From Rhizobium mongolense USDA 1844 (GTDB lineage Bacteria > Pseudomonadota > Alphaproteobacteria > Rhizobiales > Rhizobiaceae): 64,000 nt of DNA. The translations under genes and the position numbers were made by a program. Below the pieces are notes generated by a model. The model was not told the DNA's origin, ran no database searches, and was given only the letters and a program-made list of their open reading frames with translations. Of the stretch, positions 17,805-28,698 are shown in pieces (position 1 is the stretch's first letter; each line of letters begins with the position of its first letter). Location of the stretch: positions 1-64,000 of the forward strand of contig NZ_ATTQ01000017.1 of the NCBI RefSeq assembly GCF_000419765.1, written 5' to 3'.

Positions 17805-18575
17805 ATGAGCGAAGCGCGCAAGAAGCGCTCCTTGGCGGGCGTAACCCAACTTTCCCACCAGCGTGCCACAGCTCCTCGCGCCGCAACCCTAGTCTACGAT
17901 GTTTTGCGCGATGACATCCTCTCGCTTCGGCGCAAGCCGATGGACTTGTTGAGCGAGAAGGAGTTGGAGGCGCACTTCGGCGTCAGCCGAACGCCGATCC
18001 GCGAGGCGATCTTACGTCTTTCCGACGATGGCCTCGTTGATATCTTTCCCCAATCCGGCACGTTCGTCTCGCGCATTCCGCGCCGCGCGCTCTATGAAGC
18101 CATCCTTGTGCGCAAAGCCCTCGAGATAACCACCGTCGGCCATGCCGTCGACAAGATGACGCCCGCCGGCATCCGTCTGCTCGATCGCAATCTCGACGAT
18201 CTTGGCGCCTGCCTTCAAAATGGCGATGTGACGGCATTCCACCAGCTTGATATCGACTTCCACAAACTGATCAGCGATATCGCCGGCTTTTCCGGCATCT
18301 GGGCAATCATCGAGCAGGTCAAGGTGCACAGCGACCGTTACCGCCTCCTGACGTTGCCGCAGGATGGCCGTCTTACCCGCGTCATCGAGGAGCATTCGAC
18401 CGTCATCTGCTGTATGCGCAAGGGCGACAAGAAGGGCGCCGTCGAGGCCATGGACCTCCATCTCGGCAGACTTCTGCACGAGGTCGAAAGGGCCGAAATC
18501 TGGGACCCGAATTACTTTATCGAGGATGCGAAAAAACCAATGGTATGCTCTGAAAAGAAAGGACATTTTCAATGA
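17805..18575 (+). CDS. GntR-family transcriptional regulator, FCD subfamily
   Basis: A 256-residue regulator with an N-terminal extension of about 28 residues, then the winged helix-turn-helix (LLSEKELEAHFGVSRTPIREAILRL) and an all-helical FCD effector domain. Its stop overlaps the kduI start as ATGA, so it is the first cistron of the uronate operon. By analogy with other FCD regulators in uronate operons it probably responds to a keto-deoxy sugar acid; that is inference from position. Confidence 0.9.
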   Translation: MSEARKKRSLAGVTQLSHQRATAPRAATLVYDVLRDDILSLRRKPMDLLSEKELEAHFGVSRTPIREAILRLSDDGLVDIFPQSGTFVSRIPRRALYEAILVRKALEITTVGHAVDKMTPAGIRLLDRNLDDLGACLQNGDVTAFHQLDIDFHKLISDIAGFSGIWAIIEQVKVHSDRYRLLTLPQDGRLTRVIEEHSTVICCMRKGDKKGAVEAMDLHLGRLLHEVERAEIWDPNYFIEDAKKPMVCSEKKGHFQ

Positions 18576-19408
18576 AAGTCGACGTAAGACACGCTTCCCA
18601 TCCCGAGGCCGTCCGCGCCTACGACACCGACACACTGCGACGCCACTTTCTTGTCGACACCGTCTTCGAAGGTGGCGAAATCAGGCTTACCTATTCGCAT
18701 TACGACCGCATGGTGGTCGGTGGCGCAATGCCACTCGGCGCCGCACTCACGTTGACGGCGCCAAAGGCAATCGGCCAGGAAACCTTCCTTGCCGAACGCG
18801 AGCTCGGTGCGCTGAACATCGGGGGAGCAGGCCGCGTCCTGATCGACGGCAAGGCGTACGATATCGCCAAATACGATTGCCTATATATCGGCAAGGGCGC
18901 GGTGGACATCCGCTTCGAAAGTGCTGATGCCGGTAACCCCGCCAAGTTCTACCTCGTTTCGACGCCGGCACATCAACCGCATCCGACAGTGCTCTTGACG
19001 CGCGAACAGGCTCGGCATCTAACGTTTGGCGAAGCGGCAACTGCCAACAAGCGATCAATCTTCCAGTTCATCCATCCCGAGGTGTGCCAATCCTGCCAGC
19101 TTACCATGGGCCTGACGATGCTGGAGCCGGGCAGCATCTGGAACACCATGCCGAGCCACATCCATGACCGGCGCATGGAAGCCTACCTATACTTCGATCT
19201 CGATGCCGATCAGCGCATCTTCCATTTCATGGGCGAACCGCAGGAGACCCGGCACATGCTGGTCGCAAACGAGCAGGCGATCATCTCGCCTCCGTGGTCG
19301 ATCCATTCGGGTGCTGGCACCAAGAATTACAGCTTCATCTGGGCGATGGCCGGTGACAACAAGAGCTTCACCGACATGGATCAGATCGCGATCGCAGATC
19401 TAAGGTAA
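18572..19408 (+). CDS. kduI: 5-keto-4-deoxyuronate isomerase
   Basis: This cytoplasmic isomerase converts 4-deoxy-L-threo-5-hexosulose uronate to 3-deoxy-D-glycero-2,5-hexodiulosonate in pectin and unsaturated uronate breakdown. The 278 residues match the family length. The cupin metal site is visible as PSHIHDRRMEAY, with a later histidine in PPWSIHSG. It overlaps the regulator gene by 4 bases and is followed 4 bases later by kduD, the next enzyme of the pathway. Recognition is confident. Confidence 0.95.
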   Translation: MKVDVRHASHPEAVRAYDTDTLRRHFLVDTVFEGGEIRLTYSHYDRMVVGGAMPLGAALTLTAPKAIGQETFLAERELGALNIGGAGRVLIDGKAYDIAKYDCLYIGKGAVDIRFESADAGNPAKFYLVSTPAHQPHPTVLLTREQARHLTFGEAATANKRSIFQFIHPEVCQSCQLTMGLTMLEPGSIWNTMPSHIHDRRMEAYLYFDLDADQRIFHFMGEPQETRHMLVANEQAIISPPWSIHSGAGTKNYSFIWAMAGDNKSFTDMDQIAIADLR

Positions 19409-19412
19409 GTCC

Positions 19413-20168
19413 ATGGCAAACCCATTTGATCTTTCCGGCCGCGTGGCCATCGTCACCGGCGCCAATACTGGCATAGGGCAGGGCATTGCGATGGCGCTTG
19501 CGCAAGCAGGTGCCTCGATTGCCGCCGTCGGCCGCTCGTCCATGGATGAAACCGAGGCGATGGTCACGGAGGCTGGCGCGCGCTTCCATGCCATCAAGGC
19601 TGATCTTGGCACGATCGCGCCGGTAAAGCGTATCGTCGCCGAAACGCTCTCGGCCTTCGGTGCACTCGACATCCTCGTCAACAATGCCGGTATCATTCGC
19701 CGCGCCGATGCGATCGACTTCACCGAGGAAGACTGGGACGCCGTCATCGACACCAATCTCAAAACGGCCTTCTTCCTATCTCAGGCCGCTGGCCGCCACA
19801 TGATCGAAAAGGGCAGGGGCAAGATTATCAACATCGCCTCGCTGCTGTCCTTCCAAGGCGGCATCCGGATTCCGTCCTATACGGCCTCGAAGAGCGGCCT
19901 TGCCGGCGTCACGAGGCTGCTTGCCTGCGAATGGGCAGGCAAAGGCGTCAATGTCAACGCCATCGCGCCCGGCTACTTTGTCACCAACAACACGACGGCG
20001 CTCCGCGAAGATCCGGACCGTAGTACCGCCATTCTGGCACGCATCCCGGCAGGGCGGTGGGGCGTGCCCGCCGAACTCGGCGGTGCGGCGGTGTTTCTCG
20101 CCTCATCGGCGTCCGACTACGTCCACGGCACCGTCCTGCCGGTCGACGGCGGGTGGCTGGCACGCTGA
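19413..20168 (+). CDS. kduD: 2-deoxy-D-gluconate 3-dehydrogenase / 2-keto-3-deoxygluconate-forming SDR
   Basis: A 251-residue short-chain dehydrogenase that reduces 3-deoxy-D-glycero-2,5-hexodiulosonate to 2-keto-3-deoxygluconate. Seen are the NAD-binding motif VTGANTGIGQG (about residues 13-23), NNAG, a catalytic YTASK and the family-typical C-terminus FLASSASDYVHGTVLPVDGGWL. Pairing directly after kduI makes the kduD assignment strong. The following kinase and aldolase (kdgK, kdgA) are not in this window. Confidence 0.93.
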   Translation: MANPFDLSGRVAIVTGANTGIGQGIAMALAQAGASIAAVGRSSMDETEAMVTEAGARFHAIKADLGTIAPVKRIVAETLSAFGALDILVNNAGIIRRADAIDFTEEDWDAVIDTNLKTAFFLSQAAGRHMIEKGRGKIINIASLLSFQGGIRIPSYTASKSGLAGVTRLLACEWAGKGVNVNAIAPGYFVTNNTTALREDPDRSTAILARIPAGRWGVPAELGGAAVFLASSASDYVHGTVLPVDGGWLAR

Positions 20169-20198
20169 CTGCAAAGGAGGGTGACGTGAGCGGCTCGT

Positions 20199-20228
20199 CT
20201 TGACACCGGCGACACCCGACCTTAACCT
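20199..20228 (+). promoter_or_regulatory. Promoter of the thi operon
   Basis: CTTGACA at 20199-20205 is a near-consensus -35, followed after 17 bases by TTAACC at 20223-20228 as a -10. The predicted start, near 20235, falls just before the riboswitch begins, which supports the call. Confidence 0.6.
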
Positions 20229-20237
20229 TTGAACATT

Positions 20238-20330
20238 CACCAGGGGGGTCCCGGCAAGGGGCTGAGATACTGCTGTCGCGCGCAGTGACCCGTTGAACCT
20301 GATCCAGTTCATACTGGCGTAGGGACGGTG
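20238..20330 (+). promoter_or_regulatory. TPP riboswitch (thi box) controlling thiC
   Basis: The conserved thi-box elements are in order: GGGGCTGAGA at 20258-20267, a P3-type hairpin around TGCTGTCGCGCGCAG, then GACCCGTTGAACCTGATC, and GCGTAGGGA at 20318-20325. Outer helix P1 can form from CACC (20238-20241) and GGTG (20327-20330). Bound thiamine pyrophosphate would reduce expression of the thi operon. The thi box was first recognised in front of R. etli thiC, so this placement is expected. Confidence 0.96.
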
Positions 20331-20407
20331 CGAGCGCTCGAAAGGCCTGGAATTCACGCGTGGAATCCATGCCGGCGTCTTTCCATCATTCCGGCTGAGG
20401 ACTGGGT

Positions 20408-20426
20408 CTCCAATCACAACTTGGAG
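20408..20426 (+). promoter_or_regulatory. Hairpin masking the thiC ribosome-binding site
   Basis: Arms CTCCAA (20408-20413) and TTGGAG (20421-20426) with a 7-base loop can pair and bury the GGAG ribosome-binding site 9 bases before the thiC start. Lying after the riboswitch and before the start codon, it is the likely expression platform for translational control. Seen directly; the switching partner is not shown. Confidence 0.6.
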
Positions 20427-20435
20427 CCTCAAACC

Positions 20436-22262
<1,827 letters not shown>

Positions 22263-22263
22263 G

Positions 22264-23247
22264 ATGCGCGTGCTTGTCAAAGGGGCCGGCGTTGCCGGCC
22301 TCGCGGTTGCCCATGCGCTTCACGCCCGCGGTGCAGATGTGACGGTCGTGGATCCGAATGAGGGTTTCAGGGGTGCCGCATCCTGGTTTGCCGGTGGGAT
22401 GCTGGCGCCCTGGTGCGAGCGGGAAAGTGCTGGCGAGGCTGTGCTTTCACAGGGCCTCGATGCCGCCGACCGGTGGGAGGTGATGGTGCCGGGAGAAGTG
22501 CGACGCAATGGCACGCTCGTGGTCGCGCCGGCCCGCGATCTTGGTGAACTGCAACGCTTCGCCAGCCGCACGACCGGTTGTGAATGGCTCGATGGGAAGG
22601 CCATTGCTGGGCTGGAACCCGCCCTTGCCGGGCGCTTCCGGCAAGGCGTGTTCTTTCCGCGCGAAGCCCATCTTGATCCCCGCCGGACGCTCGCAAGGCT
22701 GCGGTGGAGGCTTGCAACGCAGGGCGTGTCGTTCTTTCGAGATGCCGACGAGGGCAGCTTCGACGACTGTGTCGACTGCACGGGTGCGGCGCAGATTGGC
22801 AAGGCCGGCGGGCTGCGCGGCGTTCGCGGCGAGATGCTCTATCTCAAGACCTGGGAGGTGGACCTTGCCCGCCCGGTTCGCCTGCTGCATCCGCGCATCC
22901 CGCTCTACATCGTCCCCCGCGGCGACGGGCTTTTCATGGTCGGTGCCACGATGATCGAAACCGATTTCGACGGGCCGGTTTCGGCACGCTCGTTGATGGA
23001 ACTGCTGAACGCAGCCTACGCGCTTCATCCGGCCTTTGCGGACGCAACCGTCGTCGAGACCGGGGCCGGAATCCGCCCCGCCTTCGCCGACAACTTTCCC
23101 CGCGCCGTCCGCGACGCAAACACAGTATTCGTCAACGGCTTGTATCGTCACGGTTTTTTGCTGGCACCGGCAATGGCGGCCGAAGCTGCGGAGCTAGTAT
23201 TCGGCAAACTCCAACAAGGAAGCCAACGAGAAGGAATGGTTTCATGA
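22264..23247 (+). CDS. thiO: Glycine oxidase
   Basis: A 327-residue FAD enzyme that oxidises glycine to the iminoacetate (dehydroglycine) needed for thiazole synthesis. The dinucleotide-binding motif VKGAGVAGLAVAHALHARGADVTVVD (residues 3-28, split here for clarity) opens the protein, and a C-terminal GIRPA...NGLYRHGFLLAP segment is typical of DAO-family oxidases. The ATG lies one base after the thiC stop, in the position expected for thiCOSGE operons, and the stop overlaps thiS. Confidence 0.93.
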   Translation: MRVLVKGAGVAGLAVAHALHARGADVTVVDPNEGFRGAASWFAGGMLAPWCERESAGEAVLSQGLDAADRWEVMVPGEVRRNGTLVVAPARDLGELQRFASRTTGCEWLDGKAIAGLEPALAGRFRQGVFFPREAHLDPRRTLARLRWRLATQGVSFFRDADEGSFDDCVDCTGAAQIGKAGGLRGVRGEMLYLKTWEVDLARPVRLLHPRIPLYIVPRGDGLFMVGATMIETDFDGPVSARSLMELLNAAYALHPAFADATVVETGAGIRPAFADNFPRAVRDANTVFVNGLYRHGFLLAPAMAAEAAELVFGKLQQGSQREGMVS

Positions 23248-23441
23248 GACTGATTATCAATGGCGAAGCTCAGAATATCTGTGCCAACACGCTTTCCGAG
23301 CTACTGAGGCTGATGGACTACGAAGGCGAGTGGCTCGCGACCGCCGTCAACGGCGAGCTCGTCCACCGGGAGGATCGGGCTGACCATGCGCTTGACGAGA
23401 ATGACCGGATAGAAATCCTGACGCCGATGCAGGGAGGTTGA
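23244..23441 (+). CDS. thiS: Sulfur carrier protein ThiS
   Basis: A 65-residue ubiquitin-like sulfur carrier ending in the diagnostic Gly-Gly (TPMQGG), whose C-terminus is thiocarboxylated and donates sulfur to ThiG. It overlaps thiO by 4 bases and is followed 3 bases later by thiG. No thiF adenylyltransferase is present in the operon, so activation must come from a gene elsewhere. Confidence 0.95.
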   Translation: MRLIINGEAQNICANTLSELLRLMDYEGEWLATAVNGELVHREDRADHALDENDRIEILTPMQGG

Positions 23442-23444
23442 ACC

Positions 23445-24218
23445 ATGCTGAAGCTTTATGGAGCCGAAATTGCGTCGCGCCTTCTTCTGGGAACGGCTCG
23501 CTATCCCTCACCGGCAATCTTGGCTGAAGCCGTCCAGCGATCTCAGACTGCGATCGTCACCGTCTCCTTGCGCCGTGAAACCGCCGGCGGCCGGAACGGT
23601 GGTGCGTTCTTCGACATGATCCGGTCGCTCGGCGTACGTGTGCTGCCCAATACGGCCGGCTGCCATGGCGTCTCCGAAGCGGTGCTGACGGCGAAGATGG
23701 CGCGCGAGGTGTTTCAGACCAACTGGATCAAGCTTGAGGTGATCGGCAATCACGATACGCTGCAGCCCGATGTTTTTGGGCTGGTTGAAGCCGCGCGTAT
23801 CCTCTCGGGTGAGGGCTTCGAAGTCTTCCCCTATACGACCGATGATCTTGTCGTGGCGGAACGCTTGCTGGAAGCGGGGTGCAAGGTTTTGATGCCCTGG
23901 TGCGCGCCGATCGGCAGTGCCGCCGGGCCGCTCAATCTCTCTGCCCTTCGGGCGATCCGCGGGCATTTTCCCGAAGTGCCGCTGATCGTCGACGCCGGCA
24001 TCGGCAGGCCCTCGCATGCAGCTACCGTCATGGAACTCGGCTTCGATGCGGTTCTTCTCAACACCGCTGTGGCGGGCGCCGGCGATCCCGTCTCCATGGC
24101 CGAGGCTTTCGCCAGGGCGATTAAGGCCGGCCATCAGGCATTCGGTGCGGGTATGCTGGAGCCGCGCGAGATGGCCGTGCCCTCGACACCGGTGATCGGT
24201 AGGGCGGTCTTTGCATGA
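23445..24218 (+). CDS. thiG: Thiazole synthase
   Basis: A 257-residue TIM-barrel enzyme that builds the thiazole phosphate carboxylate from 1-deoxyxylulose 5-phosphate, dehydroglycine and ThiS thiocarboxylate. Visible hallmarks are SRLLLGTARYPSP near the start, TVSLRRE, NTAGCH, WIKLEVIGN (with the Schiff-base lysine) and DAGIGRPSHA. A good AGGGAGG site lies before the ATG at 23445. It overlaps thiE by 4 bases. Confidence 0.97.
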   Translation: MLKLYGAEIASRLLLGTARYPSPAILAEAVQRSQTAIVTVSLRRETAGGRNGGAFFDMIRSLGVRVLPNTAGCHGVSEAVLTAKMAREVFQTNWIKLEVIGNHDTLQPDVFGLVEAARILSGEGFEVFPYTTDDLVVAERLLEAGCKVLMPWCAPIGSAAGPLNLSALRAIRGHFPEVPLIVDAGIGRPSHAATVMELGFDAVLLNTAVAGAGDPVSMAEAFARAIKAGHQAFGAGMLEPREMAVPSTPVIGRAVFA

Positions 24219-24826
24219 GGCTCGACCCTTTCTATCTGATTGTCGACAGTGCAGAGTGGATCGGCCGCTTGGTCCCGCTCGGCGTCAAGCTGGTTCAACT
24301 GCGCATCAAGGACCGGACGGAGGCAGAAATCCGTGCTGATATCCGCAACGCAAAGACGATCTGCTCCGCAAATGGATGCCAGCTGATCATCAACGACCAC
24401 TGGCAACTGGCGATCGAGGAGGGATGCGATTTCCTCCATCTGGGACAGGAGGATCTGGCCGGAGCAGATCTTCCCGCGATCCGTGAGGCCGGTCTGAAGC
24501 TCGGGCTCTCGACCCATGACGGTGCCGAGCTGGAGGCAGCGCTCGCGGCAAAGCCGGACTATGTCGCGCTCGGCCCCATCTATGCGACGATCCTGAAGCA
24601 GATGAAATGGGCGCCGCAAGGGCTGGAACGGCTCAGCGAATGGAAAACACGCATCGCCGGCCTGCCGCTTGTCGCCATCGGCGGGCTGAATGTCGATCGC
24701 ATCGACGGCGTCTTTGCCCATGGCGCAGACAGCGCGGCCGTTGTGACCGACATCACGCTGAACAGCGATCCAGAGGCAAGAACCAGGCAGTGGCTAAAGG
24801 CCACCGCCAGATGGAGAAGCCCATAG
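24215..24826 (+). CDS. thiE: Thiamine-phosphate synthase
   Basis: A 203-residue TIM-barrel enzyme joining hydroxymethylpyrimidine diphosphate to thiazole phosphate to make thiamine phosphate. Hallmarks are LVQLRIKD, LIINDHWQLAIEEGCDFLHLGQEDL, LGLSTHD, YVALGPIY and VAIGGL. Last gene of the operon; the kinases thiD and thiL are not here. The 191-base gap to the convergent lpd gene shows no clear terminator hairpin. Confidence 0.95.
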   Translation: MRLDPFYLIVDSAEWIGRLVPLGVKLVQLRIKDRTEAEIRADIRNAKTICSANGCQLIINDHWQLAIEEGCDFLHLGQEDLAGADLPAIREAGLKLGLSTHDGAELEAALAAKPDYVALGPIYATILKQMKWAPQGLERLSEWKTRIAGLPLVAIGGLNVDRIDGVFAHGADSAAVVTDITLNSDPEARTRQWLKATARWRSP

Positions 24827-25017
24827 ATGTCATGATCGGGAGGACTACCAAGGCCGCGAGAAACGCACATGACGTCTGCCCGACCGAAAGCCACTGTCTG
24901 CCGTGCTCACAAGACAAGGTTCCCGTCTCACACGGAAATGGAAGATGCAAAAACTAGGCTCTGACATCGGCGCGCTAATCCCACCATCGCAATCTACGGA
25001 CCGTCCGCAACTACGCG

Positions 25018-26415
25018 TCAGATGTGCAATGCATGGCCGAGTGCCTTAAGGGCTGCTTCCTGGATTGCTTCGCTGCGTGTCGGATGGGCATGGATCGTAC
25101 CGGCGATATCCTCCAGGCGCGCGCCCATCTCCATGGCATGTGCGAAGGTGGCCGAAAGCTCCGAAACTCCGGCGCCGACGGCCTGAAGGCCGAGGACAAG
25201 ATTGGTGTCGGCCCGTGCCACGACGCGCACGAAGCCTTCGTCCGAATGCATCGTCATGGCGCGGCCGTTGGCGCTGAAGGGAAACTGGCCGACGCGGATC
25301 TCATAGCCCTGAGCACGGGCCTCGCCGGGCGAAAGACCCGCCGTCACGATCTCCGGGTCCGTGAAGCAAACCGCCGGAATGCAGCGCTTGTCCCAGGCAC
25401 GCTTCCGGCCGGCCACAATCTCGGCCACCATTTCGCCCTGCGCCATGGCGCGGTGAGCAAGCATCGGCTCTCCGGTGACGTCGCCGATCGCATATATGCC
25501 GCGCATCGAGGTGCGGCAGCGCTCGTCGATGCGCAGGTAAGGACCTGAACGATCTAGATCGAGCTCTTCCAGCCCCGATCCTGCGGTTTTCGGTTTGCGT
25601 CCGACCGTGACCAGGATGCGGTCGGCCGGCAGCTGCTGTTCCTGACTGTCCGCCGCCTCGACAAAGAGGGCATTTCCGTCGCCAGAGAGCCCCTTCGCTT
25701 TTGCACCGGTCAGCACGTGAATGCCGAGTTCTCCGAGCTTGCGTAGCACAGGGCGCACGAGATCGGCATCATATTGCGGCAGGATCTGCGGCATCGCTTC
25801 GACAACGGTCACCTCGGAGCCCATCTTGGCAAAGGCAGTGCCGAGCTCGAGGCCGATATAGCCGCCGCCGACAACCACAAGCTTCTCCGGCAGATCCTTA
25901 AGCGACAGGGCCTCGGTTGAGGATATGACGCGGCCACCGAAGGGAAGACTTGCAAGGTCGACCGGCTCCGAGCCGGTGGCGATGACCACGGTGTCGGCGC
26001 GAATGATCTGCGCGCCTGTCTCCGTCTCCACCTCCACGGTCTTGCCGTCGCGGAAAGCCGCGCGTCCGTGGACGATCTTGACATTCGCCTTATGAAGCAG
26101 CGTTGAGACACCGCTGGTGAGCCTGCCAACGATACCATCCTTCCAACCGATGGTTTTCGCCAGGTCGATGGCAGCGTCCCCCACACGGATGCCGATCGGG
26201 CTCCTTCCGGCAGCCATACGGCGGACTACGGCGAATTCTTCTGCCGCATGAATTAGCGCCTTGGACGGAATGCAGCCGACGTTCAGGCAGGTACCGCCCG
26301 GTTTGCTTTCCTCCACGATGACGGTGTCGATGCCGAGCTGGCCCGCTCGGATGGCGCAGACATAGCCTCCAGGACCGGCGCCGATGACGAGGAGCTTGCA
26401 GACGATCTCTTTCAT
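25018..26415 (-). CDS. lpdA: Dihydrolipoamide dehydrogenase (E3) of the branched-chain oxoacid complex
   Basis: A 465-codon flavoprotein (464 residues) that reoxidises the lipoyl groups of the E2 subunit. It shows the FAD motif VIGAGPGGYVCAIRAGQLG, the redox-active disulfide GGTCLNVGCIPSK, the NAD motif VVGGGYIGLELG, a second FAD motif GIYAIGDV and the C-terminal HAHPTRSE with the catalytic histidine. The ATG at 26415 gives the family start MKEIVCKLLVIG; in-frame codons upstream overlap E2. It follows E2 by 5 bases. Confidence 0.94.
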   Translation of the reverse strand: MKEIVCKLLVIGAGPGGYVCAIRAGQLGIDTVIVEESKPGGTCLNVGCIPSKALIHAAEEFAVVRRMAAGRSPIGIRVGDAAIDLAKTIGWKDGIVGRLTSGVSTLLHKANVKIVHGRAAFRDGKTVEVETETGAQIIRADTVVIATGSEPVDLASLPFGGRVISSTEALSLKDLPEKLVVVGGGYIGLELGTAFAKMGSEVTVVEAMPQILPQYDADLVRPVLRKLGELGIHVLTGAKAKGLSGDGNALFVEAADSQEQQLPADRILVTVGRKPKTAGSGLEELDLDRSGPYLRIDERCRTSMRGIYAIGDVTGEPMLAHRAMAQGEMVAEIVAGRKRAWDKRCIPAVCFTDPEIVTAGLSPGEARAQGYEIRVGQFPFSANGRAMTMHSDEGFVRVVARADTNLVLGLQAVGAGVSELSATFAHAMEMGARLEDIAGTIHAHPTRSEAIQEAALKALGHALHI

Positions 26416-26420
26416 AAAAC

Positions 26421-27680
26421 TCAGCTTTCGATGAAAATGAGTGCCGGAGTTTCGAGAAGAATCCGGACGCGCTGGACGAAGGTGGCAGCATCCCATCCGT
26501 CTACGATGCGATGGTCGAAGCTTGACGAGAGGTTCATCATCTTCCGCGGCACGAACTGCGTGCCGTCCCAGACCGGACGGACGGCGATCTTGTTGACGCC
26601 GATGATGGCGACTTCGGGATGATTGATCACAGGCGTCGAGACGATGCCGCCGAGCGCGCCGAGCGAACTGATGGTGATCGTCGAGCCGCCGAGCTCATCA
26701 CGCGTCGCTGAACCCGTGCGCGCCGCCTCCGCAAGCCGGTTCATCTCGCTGGCGCAATCCCAGATGCCGCGCGCCTCCGCATGTCGCACGACAGGTACCA
26801 CCAACCCGGCGGGCGTCTGCGCGGCAACGCCGATGTGGACGGCCGCATGACGGGTGAGTACGCCTGTGTGATCATCGAAGGTGGCGTTGAGGTTTGGCTG
26901 TCCGGAAACCGCCTTGACGATTGCCCGCATCAGGAAAGGCAGGACGGTAAGCTTCGGCTGTTCCGGCCTGCGGTCGCCGTTCATGGTGGTTCTCAGTTCC
27001 TCCAGAGCCGTCATGTCGATCTCCTCGACATAGGTGATGTGGGGAATGCGGGAGACCGACAGCGACATCTTCTCGGCAATGCGCCGGCGAAGGCCGGTAA
27101 GCTTGATCTCTTCCGTCGCAGTCTTTCTTCCTGGAACCGCTTGCGCCGGGAAGGGGGCCGCACCGTGCGTGAGAAACTGGTCGATATCCTCGCGCAGGAT
27201 ACGGCCGGCAGGACCGCTTCCCGTCACCTGCCTGAGATCGACGCCGTTTTCCCGGGCAAGGAGCCGGACGGCAGGGGAGGCGAGCGGCTTTTCGGCGGGC
27301 ATCGCAGCAACTGCAGGAGGCGCAATACCGGCTTTTGGTACCGTTGCCTTTGTGAGGTCTAATGCAGGCAACGGTGGCTCAGGCGTTTTCGCGGGCGGTA
27401 CAGCCGTGGAGATTTCGGTCCGAATCTCGCCGCCTTCACCGGCCGTTTCGATGCGCACCAGCGGCGCCTTTACGGCGATCCGGTCGCCGATCTCTGCACC
27501 GAGCCAGACGACGGTGCCGCTAACGGGAGAAGGGATTTCGACCGTCGCCTTATCCGTCATGACGGCGGCGATCACCATGTCCTCGCGCACGGGGTCACCG
27601 GCCTTCACGTGCCATTCGACAAGCTCAGCCTCGGCCACGCCTTCGCCGACATCGGGCATCTTGATCGTAAACTCGCCCAT
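26421..27680 (-). CDS. bkdB: Branched-chain 2-oxoacid dehydrogenase E2 (lipoamide acyltransferase)
   Basis: The 419-residue core subunit. An N-terminal lipoyl domain (about 1-80) carries the lipoylated lysine in MTDKATVEI; a linker rich in Pro and Ala follows; a peripheral subunit-binding domain spans about 131-165 (RLLARENGVDLRQVTGSGPAGRI); the C-terminal catalytic domain ends with the active-site DHRIVDGWDAA motif. Its partners are the E1 genes upstream and lpdA downstream. BCKDH rather than pyruvate dehydrogenase is inferred from the E1 type and neighbours. Confidence 0.92.
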   Translation of the reverse strand: MGEFTIKMPDVGEGVAEAELVEWHVKAGDPVREDMVIAAVMTDKATVEIPSPVSGTVVWLGAEIGDRIAVKAPLVRIETAGEGGEIRTEISTAVPPAKTPEPPLPALDLTKATVPKAGIAPPAVAAMPAEKPLASPAVRLLARENGVDLRQVTGSGPAGRILREDIDQFLTHGAAPFPAQAVPGRKTATEEIKLTGLRRRIAEKMSLSVSRIPHITYVEEIDMTALEELRTTMNGDRRPEQPKLTVLPFLMRAIVKAVSGQPNLNATFDDHTGVLTRHAAVHIGVAAQTPAGLVVPVVRHAEARGIWDCASEMNRLAEAARTGSATRDELGGSTITISSLGALGGIVSTPVINHPEVAIIGVNKIAVRPVWDGTQFVPRKMMNLSSSFDHRIVDGWDAATFVQRVRILLETPALIFIES

Positions 27681-27683
27681 GGC

Positions 27684-28697
27684 TTACGCCTCCATGACTT
27701 CTGCAAGTGCCCGCCCGACACGCGCAGGCCCGGGGAAATAGTCCCATTCCTGTGCGTGCGGATAGGGCGTGTCCCAACCGGCGACACGCATGACCGGCGC
27801 TTCCAGATGGTAGAAACAATGCTCCTGCACGAGCGACACCACTTCGGCGCCAAAGCCGGACGTAAGCGTTGCCTCATGGACGACGACGCAGCGGCCGGTC
27901 TTCGTGACCGACTGTACGATGGTATCGAGATCGAGCGGCAGGAGGCTCCGCAAGTCGATGACTTCGGCATCGATGCCGGCATCTTCCGCAGCTGCAAGCG
28001 CCACATGCACCATGGTACCATAGGCGATGACTGTCACGGCTGATCCCAACCGCCTGATCTCGGCCCTGCCAATCGGGACGGTATAATGTCCCTCGGGTAC
28101 TTCGCCGAGGTCATGCTTCGACCAGGGGGTGACAGGGCGCTCATGATGACCGTCGAAGGGACCGTTGTAGAGCCGCTTCGGCTCCAGGAACATCACCGGG
28201 TCCGGATCCTCAATGGAAGAGATGAGCAGGCCTTTGGCATCAAAAGGATTGGAAGGCACGACAACCTTCAGGCCGCAGACATGGGTAAAGAGCGCCTCCG
28301 GGCTCTGGCTGTGCGTCTGACCGCCGAAGATACCGCCGCCGGTTGGCATACGCAGCACGATCGGGCAGGTGAAATCGCCGTTCGAGCGGTAGCGGATGCG
28401 GGCGGCCTCCTGAGTGATCTGGTCGTAGGCTGGATACATGTAATCGGCAAATTGGATTTCGACGCAGGGCTTTAACCCGTAAGCCGCCATGCCGATCGCC
28501 GTTCCGACGATGCCGGATTCACTGATCGGCGTATCGAAACAGCGGGTCTTGCCGTACTTTGCCTGAAGCCCTTGCGTACAGCGGAAAACACCGCCGAAGT
28601 AACCGACGTCCTCGCCGAACACCACGACGCTGTCGTCGCGGGCCATTGATACGTCCATGGCACTGCGCACGGCCTCAATCATCGTCATTCTGGCCAT
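27684..28697 (-). CDS. bkdA2: Branched-chain 2-oxoacid dehydrogenase E1 beta
   Basis: A 337-residue transketolase-like subunit opening MARMTMIEAVRSAMDVSMAR, with VVVFGEDVGYFGGVFRCTQGL, the conserved FDTPISESGIVGTAIGMAAYG segment and a C-terminal VVHEATLTSGFGAEV. It forms an alpha2beta2 E1 with the preceding gene; one base separates the alpha stop from this ATG at 28697. In-frame codons further upstream lie inside the alpha gene and are not used. Confidence 0.93.
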   Translation of the reverse strand: MARMTMIEAVRSAMDVSMARDDSVVVFGEDVGYFGGVFRCTQGLQAKYGKTRCFDTPISESGIVGTAIGMAAYGLKPCVEIQFADYMYPAYDQITQEAARIRYRSNGDFTCPIVLRMPTGGGIFGGQTHSQSPEALFTHVCGLKVVVPSNPFDAKGLLISSIEDPDPVMFLEPKRLYNGPFDGHHERPVTPWSKHDLGEVPEGHYTVPIGRAEIRRLGSAVTVIAYGTMVHVALAAAEDAGIDAEVIDLRSLLPLDLDTIVQSVTKTGRCVVVHEATLTSGFGAEVVSLVQEHCFYHLEAPVMRVAGWDTPYPHAQEWDYFPGPARVGRALAEVMEA

Positions 28698-28698
28698 C

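Noticed and set aside
20168..20198. A tiny gene after the AAAGGAGG sequence following kduD
   Set aside because: The ribosome-site-like sequence leads only to frames of two to six codons before a stop.
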